Source: JACJWR01 sp964627505
GTDB taxonomy: Bacteria > Actinomycetota > Actinomycetes > S36-B12 > UBA10799
Direction: 5' to 3'
Assembly (NCBI GenBank): GCA_964627505.1
Contig: CAZVKB010000002.1
Location: 1 to 64,000 of the forward strand
DNA length: 64,000 nucleotides
Part shown: one piece after another, positions 1-8,851 of the stretch
Layout of the letters: each line of letters starts with the position of its first letter
Position numbering within the stretch: position 1 is the first letter of the stretch
Made by a program: the position numbers and the translations under genes
The notes under the pieces: generated by a model
Told to the model about the DNA's origin: nothing
The model's input: the letters and a program-made list of their open reading frames with translations, nothing else
Databases searched by the model: none

Positions 1-153
1 GTAGTGATCTGGCACAACAGTTTCGTGCAGATTGCCGCCATTGTCGCGGGCTGGGCGCTGCTGTTGGCGCTCGTCGGTGTGGTCACCGTGGCATTCACCA
101 AGGACACACCGGTCGTGGACGCAGATGCCGCATTCGAAATCGACATTGCCTGA
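1..153 (+). CDS. C-terminal end of an unidentified membrane protein (partial)
   Basis: Frame 1 is open from the left edge to a TGA at 151-153 and encodes 50 residues. The segment IAAIVAGWALLLALVGVVTVAF is one hydrophobic helix, followed by a short acidic tail (DADAAFEIDIA). I read it as the last transmembrane helix of an integral membrane protein whose body lies outside the window. It converges with the minus-strand gene ending at 165, only 11 bp away. No family can be named from this fragment. Confidence 0.6.
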   Translation, partial: VVIWHNSFVQIAAIVAGWALLLALVGVVTVAFTKDTPVVDADAAFEIDIA

Positions 154-164
154 ACCCCTTGGGT

Positions 165-641
165 TTATTCGGGTGGGCGCAGTCGTGTGGGCAATTCGGG
201 GGAACCTGCGCCAGTCGTCAGCGCCACAGCATGCCGCATGGCTGCCCGGGCTCGTTTCCGATCCCGGCCCGCGTCGTAAGCCAACGACAACCGAAACCAG
301 GCCGCTGGATCCTGAGGTGCGGCAGCCACCTGGGCTTCGGCCACGGCGAACTCTGCGACCGCGGCATCCGGTTGCACCCGACCAGCGGGGGTGCGCGGAA
401 GTTCCGGCGGCAGCGCTGCATCACGTGCCAACTGGTCGGCCAACTTCTGCACCTGTCCCGCGAAACGTACCTCCCGCCACACCATCCACACTCCGAGCAC
501 CGGCAGCACCAGCACCACAAACCCAAGTGCCACTGCCACCGGATCGCCGGAGGCGATGAACCGCACAGCCTGGGTGCCCATCAACACCATGTAGGCAATA
601 GCTCCCACCGAAATGAGCAGCGCCCACCTCCGGGTGTTCAT
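165..641 (-). CDS. small membrane protein, Rv2772c-like
   Basis: The protein has 158 residues. Two hydrophobic helices lie near residues 7-29 and 35-56, followed by a cytoplasmic-type helical region rich in Ala (AEFAVAEAQVAAAPQDPAAWFRLSLAYDAG) that resembles a single TPR-like helix pair. It lies 6 bp downstream of dapB on the same strand. M. tuberculosis has a transmembrane protein of the same size next to dapB (Rv2772c), and this is inferred to be its counterpart. No biochemical role is known to me. The ATG start follows a short gap and gives a good N-terminal helix. Confidence 0.75.
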   Translation of the reverse strand: MNTRRWALLISVGAIAYMVLMGTQAVRFIASGDPVAVALGFVVLVLPVLGVWMVWREVRFAGQVQKLADQLARDAALPPELPRTPAGRVQPDAAVAEFAVAEAQVAAAPQDPAAWFRLSLAYDAGRDRKRARAAMRHAVALTTGAGSPELPTRLRPPE

Positions 642-647
642 GGCTGA

Positions 648-1379
648 CTACAGACCTAGCAAGTCGTCAATGCCTACAGTCAAACCCGGCCGCGAACCGA
701 CCGCCCGCACTGCCAGCAGCACCCCGGGCATGAATGACGCCCGGTCGAATGAGTCGTGCCGAATGGTGAGCACCTCACCAGCTGACCCCAACAGGACTTC
801 TTGGTGCGCCACCAGGCCACGCAGGCGCACGGCGTGCACCCGCACCCCGTCTACGTCCGCACCCCGCGCCCCCGGCAACTCGGCGGTGGTGGCATCCGGC
901 GACGTGCGCCCACCACGCGCCGCCGCTATCCGTCCGGCAGTCGCCACAGCCGTGCCGCTGGGTGCATCCACCTTGTCCGGGTGGTGTAGTTCCACAATTT
1001 CCACCGATTCGTAGAACGGTGCCGCAATCTCGGCGAACTTCATCGACAGCACTGCGCCGATTCCGAAGTTGGCGGCGACCACCACTCCCACCGTGGGGGA
1101 CTGAGCCACCAGCGCACGCACCTCGGCTAAACGCTGCGGAGTGAAACCGGTGGTACCCACAACAACATGGATGCCGTTTTCGACGGCGAATGCCACGTTG
1201 CCCATCACCGCATCTGGAGTTGTGAAATCGACCAGCACCTCGGCGCGGGCTTTGATGATGGCGTGCAGATCATCGCCAACATCAACAGCGGCGACGAGCT
1301 CCAGATCCGGCGCCTCGGTCACTGCGGCGCACACCTGGGTGCCCATCCGGCCGCGTGCTCCTGCCACTGCCACTCGCAT
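648..1379 (-). CDS. dapB: 4-hydroxy-tetrahydrodipicolinate reductase
   Basis: A 243-residue cytosolic enzyme that reduces 4-hydroxy-tetrahydrodipicolinate with NAD(P)H in the diaminopimelate/lysine pathway. The N-terminus VAVAGARGRMGTQV is the nucleotide-binding loop. Around residue 130 ELHHPDKVDAPSGTA contains the DapB substrate-binding signature (HH..K.DAPSGTA) with the catalytic His and Lys. The length is normal for short actinobacterial DapB. The start ATG is preceded by GGGAGACACG, a good SD. It lies 11 bp after the M16 peptidase gene, so the two are probably co-transcribed. Confidence 0.96.
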   Translation of the reverse strand: MRVAVAGARGRMGTQVCAAVTEAPDLELVAAVDVGDDLHAIIKARAEVLVDFTTPDAVMGNVAFAVENGIHVVVGTTGFTPQRLAEVRALVAQSPTVGVVVAANFGIGAVLSMKFAEIAAPFYESVEIVELHHPDKVDAPSGTAVATAGRIAAARGGRTSPDATTAELPGARGADVDGVRVHAVRLRGLVAHQEVLLGSAGEVLTIRHDSFDRASFMPGVLLAVRAVGSRPGLTVGIDDLLGL

Positions 1380-1390
1380 CGTGTCTCCCG

Positions 1391-2761
1391 TCAGTCGATG
1401 CTCAACGATCCGTCATCGGTTCGCCCCACGATGCTCAACTGCCGACCCCCGACGCAGAGTCGTTGCGCTACCTCGTCGAGGTCCCCGGGTGTGACCGCGT
1501 CGATGCGCGCCAACCGCTCCGAAACCGACAAGTACTCCCCCGTCACCAGTTCGGCTTCCCCCAGAGTCATCATGCGGGTGCTGGACTCTTCCATGGCCAG
1601 CACCAAACCACCTTTGATTTGGCCCTTGCCACGCGTGACCTCAGTTGGTGACAGACCATGCACTCGAACTTCCGCGAGGACATCGGCAATAACCTCAAGT
1701 GTGGTGTCCACCCGCTCGGGCATGGTGCCCGCGTACACACCAAAACTGCCTGCATCGGAATACGACGTGCTAAACGACTGCACTGAATAAGCCAACCCGC
1801 GGGCTTCCCGTACCTCTTGAAACAACCGGGAAGACATACCGCCGCCGACGGCTGCGTTGAACACCGCGGCCGCTGGGCGTAGGGGGTCCAACCGGGGCAA
1901 ACCCCGGTAGCCCATCATGATGTTGACCTGCTCGATGTCCCGGAAGACGCGACGCTCTTGTGCGGTCTGGGTGGGAAAAGTCAACGCCGAACCGCGGCGG
2001 GCGCGCGGACACACGACATCGTCGGCCACAGCAATCTGGCCGGTCACGCTGGCCCCGTCGGATTGGGCTGCCGCCACCGCCTGCTCCACCGCGGCCACCA
2101 CCGCGGTATGGTCCAGCCCGCCGGCAGCCGTCACCACCAGCGTCTGCGGTTGATACCACTGGTGGTAGTGCGCGGCGATGCTGTCGGCTGGCATCGCCGA
2201 AATACTCGCGGTGGTGCCGATCACCGGATCAGCCAGTGGCGTGTCGGCAAAAACCTGGGCTGCAAACAATTGCTGCACCGCATCGGCTGGATCGTCGTCG
2301 TGCATGGCGATCTCTTCGAGGATCACATCGCGCTCGGAGTCCACATCGGCGGGATCGATCAGGGCAGACAGCGCCATATCCATCAACACGTCAATGGCCA
2401 GCGGCACATCGACGTCGATCACCCTGGCGTAAAAGCAGGTGTATTCCTTGGACGTGAAGGCGTTGAGTTCCCCACCTACCTCGTCGATGGCGGCGGAAAT
2501 GTCCAACGCAGTGCGCTTGCGCGTACCTTTGAACAGCAGATGCTCCAAGAAATGGCTGGCACCGGCGAGTTCCGGGATTTCATCCCGTGATCCCACCGGT
2601 GCCCACACCCCGATGGTGGCCGAGCGCGCACCCGCCATGCTCTCGCTGGCAACCCGCACACCCGCAGCCGTGACTGTGCGCGACAGCACGGTGCCGGCAT
2701 CGGCGAACAGCACCCGGGTGTCCCCAGGGTGCTGTTCGCCGATTTCCGGAATGATGATCAT
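1391..2761 (-). CDS. M16 family zinc metallopeptidase (PepR-like)
   Basis: A 456-residue processing-protease-like enzyme. The inverted zinc motif HFLEH is at residues 70-74 (H70, E73, H74), with the downstream glutamate in VILEEIAMHDD near residue 148. The C-terminal half carries the R/Y region of M16 peptidases (SRLFQEVREARGLAYSV). These are two-lobed cytosolic peptidases. The gene follows pnp by 25 bp, as in mycobacteria (Rv2782c after gpsI). No strong SD precedes the assigned ATG, so a start a little downstream is possible. The substrate is unknown. Confidence 0.92.
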   Translation of the reverse strand: MIIIPEIGEQHPGDTRVLFADAGTVLSRTVTAAGVRVASESMAGARSATIGVWAPVGSRDEIPELAGASHFLEHLLFKGTRKRTALDISAAIDEVGGELNAFTSKEYTCFYARVIDVDVPLAIDVLMDMALSALIDPADVDSERDVILEEIAMHDDDPADAVQQLFAAQVFADTPLADPVIGTTASISAMPADSIAAHYHQWYQPQTLVVTAAGGLDHTAVVAAVEQAVAAAQSDGASVTGQIAVADDVVCPRARRGSALTFPTQTAQERRVFRDIEQVNIMMGYRGLPRLDPLRPAAAVFNAAVGGGMSSRLFQEVREARGLAYSVQSFSTSYSDAGSFGVYAGTMPERVDTTLEVIADVLAEVRVHGLSPTEVTRGKGQIKGGLVLAMEESSTRMMTLGEAELVTGEYLSVSERLARIDAVTPGDLDEVAQRLCVGGRQLSIVGRTDDGSLSID

Positions 2762-2786
2762 CCGCGACCCACGTGCGTCGACCCGC

Positions 2787-4979
2787 CTATTCGGCGGCGT
2801 CTTCCAGCACTGGGGTCAGCGACAGTTTCCCGCGCGGGTCCACGTCCTTGATCTGCACCTGGACCTTCTGGCCGACGCTGAGCACATCTTCGACGTTGTC
2901 GATCCGCTTGGTGCCCGGCACCAGCTTCTTGACCTCAGAGATGTGCAGCAGACCGTCCTTGCCCGGCACCAGCGAGATGAAAGCACCGAAGTTGGTGATC
3001 TTCACGACGGTGCCGAGGTAGCGGTCACCGATGTTCGGCAGGGTCGGATTGGCGATGCCGTTGATGATGTCGCGGGCTGCCTCCGCCGCGGTACCGGATG
3101 TGGCACCGATGTAGATGGTGCCGTCGTCCTCGATGGTGATGTCAGCACCGGTGTCCTCTTGGATCTGGTTGATGATCTTGCCTTTTGGCCCGATCACCTC
3201 GCCGATCTTGTCCACCGGAACCGTCACCGAGATCACGCGCGGGGCGTGCTCACTCATCTCGTCAGGGGCGTCGATCGCCTCCAACATCACTTCCAGGATC
3301 GCCAACCGGGCCTCACGCGCCTGCGTGAGGGCACCGGCGAGCACGGAGGCCGGGATGCCATCGAGCTTGGTGTCCAACTGCAACGCCGTCACAAAGTCCC
3401 GTGTGCCAGCAACTTTGAAGTCCATGTCACCGTAGGCGTCCTCGGCACCGAGGATGTCGGTGAGGGCGACATAACGGGTTTCGCCGTCCACCTGGTCACT
3501 CACGAGACCCATGGCGATGCCGGCGACTGGCGCGCGCAGCGGCACGCCAGCGTTCATCAGCGACATCGTGGACGCACACACAGAACCCATCGACGTGGAG
3601 CCGTTGGACCCTAGCGCCTCCGATACCTGCCGAATGGCGTACGGGAATTCTTCCCGGCTGGGCAGCACCGGCACCAACGCGCGCTCGGCCAGCGCACCAT
3701 GGCCGATTTCGCGCCGCTTCGGTGATCCCACGCGTCCGGTCTCGCCGGTGGAGTAGGGCGGGAAGTTGTAGTTGTGCATGTAGCGCTTGCGCGTGGTGGG
3801 TGACAGCGTGTCGAGTTGCTGCTCCATCCGCAGCATGTTCAGCGTCGTGACTCCCATGATCTGGGTTTCGCCGCGCTCGAACAGTGCCGAACCGTGAGCC
3901 CGCGGAACGACTTCGACCTCCGCAGCCAACACGCGAATGTCGGTGATGCCCCGACCGTCGATGCGCACCCGGTCCCGCAGGATCCGCTGCCGCACCAACT
4001 TCTTGGTCAGCGCGTTAAACGCCGCCCCAAGTTCCTTTTCGCGACCCGCGAATTGATCGGCGAGCGCCGACACCAGGTCGTCTTTGATGTCGTCGGTGGC
4101 GCTTTGCCGCTCTTGCTTGTCGGCAATCGTCAGGGCTACTTCGAGGCGTGCCGCCGCAAAGTCGGTGACGGCCGTGAGCGCATCGGGCTGGTACTCCGGG
4201 AACACCGGGAACTCCCGGGTGGGCTTGGCCGCCTGGGCAGCGAGTTCGGATTGCGCCCGGCAAAGTTCGCTGATGAAGGGCTTGGCCGCTTCGAGACCGG
4301 CTGCCACCACTTCTTCCGTGGGAGCGGTCGCCCCGCCCGCCAGCAAGTCCACAGTTTCTTCGGTGGCCTCTGCCTCAACCATCATGATGGCGACATCGTC
4401 ACCCACGACCCGACCGGCCACCACCATGTCGAAGACTGCGCGCTCGAGCAGTTTGTGGCCTGGGAAAGCCACCCACTGATCGTCGATCAGGGCGACGCGG
4501 ACTGCCCCGATCGGCCCGGAGAAAGGCAAACCGGAGAGTTGCGTGGACAGTGATGCCGCGTTGATCGCCACTACGTCATAGATGTGGTCGGGGTTCAGCG
4601 ACAGCACCGTGACCACAACCTGCACCTCATTGCGCAGGCCCTTGACGAACGTCGGGCGCAGGGGCCGGTCGATCAACCGGCAGGTGAGGATGGCGTCTTC
4701 GCTGGGACGGCCTTCCCTGCGGAAGAACGAACCGGGGATCCGCCCAGCGGCGTACATCCGTTCTTCGACATCGACGGTGAGGGGGAAGAAGTCGAAGTGC
4801 TCTTTGGGGTGCTTGCCAGCCGTGGTGGCCGACAGCAGCATCGTGTCGTCGTCGAGGTAGGCCACGGCCGAGCCGGCAGCTTGCCGAGCGAGCCGACCGG
4901 TTTCAAAGCGAATGGAACGCGTGCCGAACCGACCGTTGTCGATGGTGGCAATCGCGGTGTAAATATCAGGACCCTCCAT
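2787..4979 (-). CDS. pnp: polyribonucleotide nucleotidyltransferase (PNPase)
   Basis: A 730-residue exoribonuclease that degrades RNA 3' to 5' with phosphate and, in actinobacteria, also adds 3' tails. Domain order: first RNase PH-like core (about 15-150), helical linker, second RNase PH core (about 340-560, with GERGETQIMGVTTL), KH domain (VDKIGEVIGPKGKIINQIQ, about 600-650) and S1 domain (GTVVKITNFGAFISLVPGKDG, about 660-725). The start ATG has an excellent SD (AAGGAGGAACC). The 156-bp gap after rpsO and the conserved rpsO-pnp order suggest at least partial read-through from rpsO. Confidence 0.97.
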   Translation of the reverse strand: MEGPDIYTAIATIDNGRFGTRSIRFETGRLARQAAGSAVAYLDDDTMLLSATTAGKHPKEHFDFFPLTVDVEERMYAAGRIPGSFFRREGRPSEDAILTCRLIDRPLRPTFVKGLRNEVQVVVTVLSLNPDHIYDVVAINAASLSTQLSGLPFSGPIGAVRVALIDDQWVAFPGHKLLERAVFDMVVAGRVVGDDVAIMMVEAEATEETVDLLAGGATAPTEEVVAAGLEAAKPFISELCRAQSELAAQAAKPTREFPVFPEYQPDALTAVTDFAAARLEVALTIADKQERQSATDDIKDDLVSALADQFAGREKELGAAFNALTKKLVRQRILRDRVRIDGRGITDIRVLAAEVEVVPRAHGSALFERGETQIMGVTTLNMLRMEQQLDTLSPTTRKRYMHNYNFPPYSTGETGRVGSPKRREIGHGALAERALVPVLPSREEFPYAIRQVSEALGSNGSTSMGSVCASTMSLMNAGVPLRAPVAGIAMGLVSDQVDGETRYVALTDILGAEDAYGDMDFKVAGTRDFVTALQLDTKLDGIPASVLAGALTQAREARLAILEVMLEAIDAPDEMSEHAPRVISVTVPVDKIGEVIGPKGKIINQIQEDTGADITIEDDGTIYIGATSGTAAEAARDIINGIANPTLPNIGDRYLGTVVKITNFGAFISLVPGKDGLLHISEVKKLVPGTKRIDNVEDVLSVGQKVQVQIKDVDPRGKLSLTPVLEDAAE

Positions 4980-5135
4980 GGGTTCCTCCTTCGAGTGGGA
5001 CCCGGGGGCCGTACCGGACGATCATCGCGAACCGATCTTCGATCGAGGGCTCCGTGACGCATCGCGCCGCGGAGGCCACCACCGAGGACCGAAGCGAGGG
5101 CCGTCGAGGTACCCCCGGGTGGGTGAGACTACGTG

Positions 5136-5399
5136 TTAGCGGCGCAAGCCGAGGCGCTCGATGAGCGAGCGGTAGCGTTCGATGTCCGTCTTGGCGACAT
5201 AGTTGAGCAAGCGCCGCCGACGGCCGACGAGCAGCAACAGGCCGCGCCGGGAGTGGTGATCGTGCTTGTGATCTTTGAGGTGCTCAGTGAGGTGCGAAAT
5301 CCGGTGCGACAGCAGTGCGATCTGCACTTCTGGGCTGCCGGTATCCCCCTCGTGCGTGGCGTACTCGGTGATGATCGATTGTTTTGTTGCTGCATCCAT
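5136..5399 (-). CDS. rpsO: 30S ribosomal protein S15
   Basis: An 87-residue protein of the 30S platform that binds 16S rRNA helices 20-22. The S15 signatures GDTGSPEVQIALLSHRI, HLKDHKHDHHSRRGLL and RRRLLNYV are present. An in-frame upstream extension (to 5477) lacks homology. The true ATG at 5399 is preceded by GAGAGGAAGATGTGTC, which supplies the SD. The upstream region holds a TAGAAT -10 box and a leader hairpin (separate entries). pnp follows on the same strand, the classical rpsO-pnp arrangement. Confidence 0.97.
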   Translation of the reverse strand: MDAATKQSIITEYATHEGDTGSPEVQIALLSHRISHLTEHLKDHKHDHHSRRGLLLLVGRRRRLLNYVAKTDIERYRSLIERLGLRR

Positions 5400-5468
5400 G
5401 ACACATCTTCCTCTCGGACGCGGCACTGTTCCCAAACGTGAATGTCGTGGGGTGCGTGGATACGCGAA

Positions 5469-5499
5469 ACGGCCCACCGGGCGTCCGTCCAGTGGCCGT
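5469..5499 (-). promoter_or_regulatory. rpsO leader hairpin, candidate S15 autoregulatory element
   Basis: On the minus strand ACGGCC pairs with GGCCGT (outer stem). ACTGG pairs with CCGGT through one G-U, with a single bulged G, leaving an 8-nt loop. The stem begins about 2 nt after the transcription start predicted from the -10 box at 5508-5513 and ends about 70 nt before the rpsO ATG. S15 commonly represses its own mRNA through leader structures. Whether this hairpin does so is inference. Confidence 0.45.
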
Positions 5500-5507
5500 C
5501 GCAGGCG

Positions 5508-5513
5508 ATTCTA
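5508..5513 (-). promoter_or_regulatory. -10 box of rpsO promoter
   Basis: TAGAAT on the minus strand fits the actinobacterial TAnnnT -10. No convincing -35 lies 16-18 nt upstream. The predicted start is near 5501, giving a leader of about 100 nt before the rpsO ATG. Confidence 0.5.
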
Positions 5514-5536
5514 GCCCACAGCCGGGTGCGCAGCGC

Positions 5537-6490
5537 TCACAACCCTAGGAGTCGCCGCACCGTCGCCACATCAGCGGCCATCTTGGTGATCAGTTCCTGC
5601 TCGCCGCGGAAGGTGACCTGGTCGCGCACTTTGGCCACAAAATCGATGGCCACATGAGCGGAATACAGGTCGAAGTCGGCCGGCGCGTCGAGCACGTAGG
5701 CTTCCACGCGCCGTTCCGCACCCCCAAAGGTGGGGTTGCTGCCCACGCTGATGGCTGCGGGCCACGCCCGAGCGTTGTCCGTGTAGGGGGCCGTCACAAG
5801 CCGGCCGGCGTAGACGCCATCGCCGGGGACAGCTGCCAACGTGGTGGTGGCCAGGTTTGCGGTGGGGTAGCCCATACTGCGTCCGCGTTGGTCACCGATG
5901 ACCACTTCCCCTTCGACGCGATGCGGGCGGGCGAGGGCGCGGGTGGTCGCAGCGATGTGACCGTCGGCGACGAGGCGCCGGATCTCCGTGGAACTGATCG
6001 GCACATCCGGGCGACCCACGAGTTCTTCTCGCAGCAGCGGCACGGCATCCACCGTCATCCCGCTCGGCGCCCCGAATTGGCGCAGCGCTTCGACGTCCCC
6101 GCTCGCCCGGTAGCCGAAGCGGAAATTCTCCCCCACCACCACACACGAGGCGCCGAGGGCATCGACAAGTACATCGTGGACGAATTGCGCCGGGGACAGG
6201 CGTGACATGTCGGTGTCGAAGTCCAACACCAACGTGGCATCCACACCCAGACTCTCGATCAGCAGCAACCGCTGCTCCAAGGTGGCCAAGCGCAGCGGTG
6301 GATGCTCACGGACCACCTCCGCTGGGTTGGGAGAGAATGTCACCACCACCATCGGGTGGCCACTGCGACGCGCATCTGACAGCGCGCGACGAATCAACAG
6401 GCGATGACCGCGGTGCACTCCGTCGTAGACGCCGATCGCGGCGATCGGGGCAATCTGTTCGGCCTGCTCGAGTCCGTACCACCGCTTCAC
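5537..6490 (-). CDS. ribF: bifunctional riboflavin kinase/FMN adenylyltransferase
   Basis: A 317-residue enzyme that phosphorylates riboflavin to FMN and adenylylates FMN to FAD. The FAD synthetase half opens with GVYDGVHRGHRLL (the G.FDG.H.GH nucleotide-binding motif, about residues 21-33) and contains VVGENFRFG and SSTEIRRL. The flavokinase half contains GRSMGYPTANL (PTAN motif) and GVYAG. A long in-frame extension to 6901 was rejected. The GTG at 6490 overlaps the truB stop as GTGA (6487-6490) and has GAGAAAGGAC eight nt upstream, so translation is coupled to truB. Confidence 0.96.
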   Translation of the reverse strand: MKRWYGLEQAEQIAPIAAIGVYDGVHRGHRLLIRRALSDARRSGHPMVVVTFSPNPAEVVREHPPLRLATLEQRLLLIESLGVDATLVLDFDTDMSRLSPAQFVHDVLVDALGASCVVVGENFRFGYRASGDVEALRQFGAPSGMTVDAVPLLREELVGRPDVPISSTEIRRLVADGHIAATTRALARPHRVEGEVVIGDQRGRSMGYPTANLATTTLAAVPGDGVYAGRLVTAPYTDNARAWPAAISVGSNPTFGGAERRVEAYVLDAPADFDLYSAHVAIDFVAKVRDQVTFRGEQELITKMAADVATVRRLLGL

Positions 6491-7431
6491 GGGGTTATGT
6501 CCTTTCTCCGGTATGGGTAGGGCTCGGCGAAGACCACCGTTGGATGCAGCATTCCATGGTCTGCTCGGGCTTGACAGACCACGTCCCCGGTTGGACCGAG
6601 CACCAACACTGGCGTGGGTGTGTGGTCGGTCAGGGCGAGGTCGGCTGGTGTGGGCGTGGCGCGGCCATGACTGAGATCGGCGGCTTCGTCGGCTGCCACT
6701 GTGACTGTCGGAAGCCATGCGGGGGCTACGGCAGCGATGGTTCCCACGCGGGGATTGGCCGCGAAGTCTGCCATCGTCTGACAGTCCTCCACCGTGACCG
6801 GACCGATCGCGGTGCGGCGCAGTTCGATGACGTGCGCGCCCACTCCCAACACCGCGCCCACATCGCGCGCCAATGCTCTGACATAGGTACCTGATGAACA
6901 CCTCACCCGCACTGCCACGTCTGGATTGCCGGGAGAAAATTCCGTGATCTGGAAATCGAATATGTGCACCGTCCGGGCGGGCAACACCACCTGTTCACCG
7001 GCGCGCACCCGGTCGTAGGCGCGCCGACCGGCCACCTTGATGGCGCTGACGGAACTCGGTCGCTGGGGGATCTCCCCGCGAAACTGCGCGATCGCCGCTT
7101 CCAGATCGCTGCGCTGCACGCCGCCAGCATCGTGTACCTCCACACTTTCGCCTTCGGCGTCATCGGTGGTGGTGGTTTCGCCAAGCCGAAAGATAGCTTC
7201 GTAGGTCTTGGTCTCGCCCGAGATGGCGCCTAACAAGCGAGTGGCGCGACCCACTCCGAGTACGAGCACACCCGTGGCCAGCGGGTCCAATGTGCCGGCG
7301 TGCCCAACACGCCGGGTTCCGAGGATCCGCCGGACTCGGGCCACAACATCGTGACTGGTCCAACCGGTTGGCTTGTCGATGCAGACGAATCCACCTGCTG
7401 CATCCAGCGCGACTGCTGGGCTCTGACTCAT
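6487..7431 (-). CDS. truB: tRNA pseudouridine(55) synthase
   Basis: A 314-residue enzyme that makes pseudouridine 55 in the T-loop of tRNA. It shows CIDKPTGWTSHDVV near the N-terminus and the catalytic block GHAGTLDPLATGVLVLGVG, with the nucleophilic Asp in the LDP motif. KTYEAIFRLG and SGTYVRALARDVG also match the family. The ATG at 7431 overlaps the stop of the upstream DHH gene (ATGA, 7428-7431). The longer in-frame ORF to 7599 lies inside that gene and is spurious. Part of the rbfA-DHH-truB-ribF run. Confidence 0.96.
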   Translation of the reverse strand: MSQSPAVALDAAGGFVCIDKPTGWTSHDVVARVRRILGTRRVGHAGTLDPLATGVLVLGVGRATRLLGAISGETKTYEAIFRLGETTTTDDAEGESVEVHDAGGVQRSDLEAAIAQFRGEIPQRPSSVSAIKVAGRRAYDRVRAGEQVVLPARTVHIFDFQITEFSPGNPDVAVRVRCSSGTYVRALARDVGAVLGVGAHVIELRRTAIGPVTVEDCQTMADFAANPRVGTIAAVAPAWLPTVTVAADEAADLSHGRATPTPADLALTDHTPTPVLVLGPTGDVVCQARADHGMLHPTVVFAEPYPYRRKDITP

Positions 7432-8429
7432 GGCGCGATCGGTGCAGCTGTGAGCAGGTCCAGGATTTCCGTGACGGCTGCCTTCGCCGTGGTGGCCTGC
7501 GCAGTGAAGCCCGCAGCTTGTCGATGTCCGCCGCCGCCTCGGGCACTGCACAGATTCCCGACGTCGGTCCCGCCCCGGCTGCGCATGGAGACCCGCCACA
7601 CTCCGCGATCGTCTTGCTTGGCGATCACTGCGACGTCTGTGGCGGTGATTGCCGCGAAGTCGGTGATGATGGACTCCACATCGTCGTAGTGCACCCCGAA
7701 CTCGGCTCGGTCGGCTTGGGAGATCACGCCGAGCAGCGCGCCCTGTCCGCCGGCCGCTTCGGGCACGACCGTGGCCGCCCCCAAGGTGCGTGCGGCCAGC
7801 CGGGCCACCGACAGCGACCTAGCAGCGAACAACTGCCGACCGACGTATTCCGGGTCCACGCCCTGGTCCAACAGGCCCGCGACGAGCCGATGCGTGTCGC
7901 TGGATGTGCCGGCGAAGCGGAAGCCGCCGGTGTCGCTGGCGATGGCGGCATAGAGGTCAGTGGCGATTGCCGGCGAGCTGGGCAAGTCGGCCCGCTCCAG
8001 GAGTTGCGCCACCAACACCCCGGCCGCCGGAACCGTGGGATCGATCAATTGCACGTCGCCGAAACCAGGGTTCGAGCGGTGATGATCGATCACCAGGAAC
8101 GCCCGCGCGGCCTGCGCCAACGCCAGCAGCCGCCCAAGTCGATCTGCGGCCGCGCAATCCACGGCGATCACGGTGTCCGGCTGCTGTGGACAATCCGCCG
8201 GCGCCCGCAGCAACTCTTGGTGCGGCAGCCATCGCAATGACTGCGGCACCGCGAACGGCTCGGCGTCGAAGGTCGCACACGCCTGCACGCCAGCGGACCG
8301 CAACGCAGCCGCCAACCCCAGAGCCGAACCGAGAGCATCGGCATCAGGATTGATGTGACCAACCACCACGGCAACCTGCGCACCCTGCACGACGGCAACT
8401 GCTGCTTCCCAGGGCTGAGTGCTCGTCAT
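7428..8429 (-). CDS. DHH family phosphoesterase (NrnA/pAp phosphatase-like)
   Basis: A 333-residue phosphoesterase of the NrnA type: the family degrades short oligonucleotides and/or 3'-phosphoadenosine-5'-phosphate. Metal-binding motifs are VGHINPDADALGSALG (residues about 21-36), a second Asp in AVDCA, the DHH motif in VIDHHRSNPGF, and a DHHA1 domain ending GGGHRQAAGF. The position between rbfA and truB matches M. tuberculosis Rv2837c, which also hydrolyses cyclic di-AMP/pAp in published work. Starts with an ATGA overlap with the rbfA stop (8426-8429). Confidence 0.93.
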   Translation of the reverse strand: MTSTQPWEAAVAVVQGAQVAVVVGHINPDADALGSALGLAAALRSAGVQACATFDAEPFAVPQSLRWLPHQELLRAPADCPQQPDTVIAVDCAAADRLGRLLALAQAARAFLVIDHHRSNPGFGDVQLIDPTVPAAGVLVAQLLERADLPSSPAIATDLYAAIASDTGGFRFAGTSSDTHRLVAGLLDQGVDPEYVGRQLFAARSLSVARLAARTLGAATVVPEAAGGQGALLGVISQADRAEFGVHYDDVESIITDFAAITATDVAVIAKQDDRGVWRVSMRSRGGTDVGNLCSARGGGGHRQAAGFTAQATTAKAAVTEILDLLTAAPIAP

Positions 8430-8851
8430 TCCGGTTGGTCAGGCGCCCGATACGGGTCGGGATCGCCAGCGAACGTGGCTTGCGCGGCTGCGTCAGCAAT
8501 TGCAGCGTCCCGCGCCGCAGCATCCCGCAGCAACTCCTCAATGTGCTGTGCGGTTTCCGGGACCACGTCTGGCTGGAACGTCAGTGTAGGAGTGAACTTC
8601 ACTCCGGTACCGGCACCCACCTCAGTGCGCAGCATGCCGGTTGCCGACGCCAGCGCCGCAGCCGTGGCCTGCTGCTCCTCGGCATCGCCGAGGACCGTGT
8701 AGAACACGGTGGCATCGCGCAGATCGGCCGTCACCCGCACATCAGTGACAGTGACAAACCCCAATCTCGGGTCCTTCACTTTGAATTTCAGCGCTTCGGC
8801 CACAATCACGTGGATACGTTCGGCGAGGCGCCGGGCTCGGGCTTCGCTCAT
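8426..8851 (-). CDS. rbfA: 30S ribosome-binding factor A
   Basis: A 141-residue single KH-like domain protein needed for late 16S rRNA 5'-end maturation and cold adaptation. RARRLAERIHVIVAEAL, DPRLGFVTVTDVRVTADL and ATVFYTVLGD are recognisable RbfA segments. Its C-terminus extends in an acidic/Ala tail. The start ATG at 8851 overlaps the infB stop (ATGA, 8848-8851). The longer in-frame ORF to 9076 lies within infB and is rejected. Confidence 0.94.
   Translation of the reverse strand: MSEARARRLAERIHVIVAEALKFKVKDPRLGFVTVTDVRVTADLRDATVFYTVLGDAEEQQATAAALASATGMLRTEVGAGTGVKFTPTLTFQPDVVPETAQHIEELLRDAAARDAAIADAAAQATFAGDPDPYRAPDQPE

Noticed and set aside
6491..6901. N-terminal extension of ribF to 6901
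   Set aside because: Lies inside truB, has an odd His/Arg/Ser-rich composition, and the GTG at 6490 has an SD and the 4-bp truB overlap.
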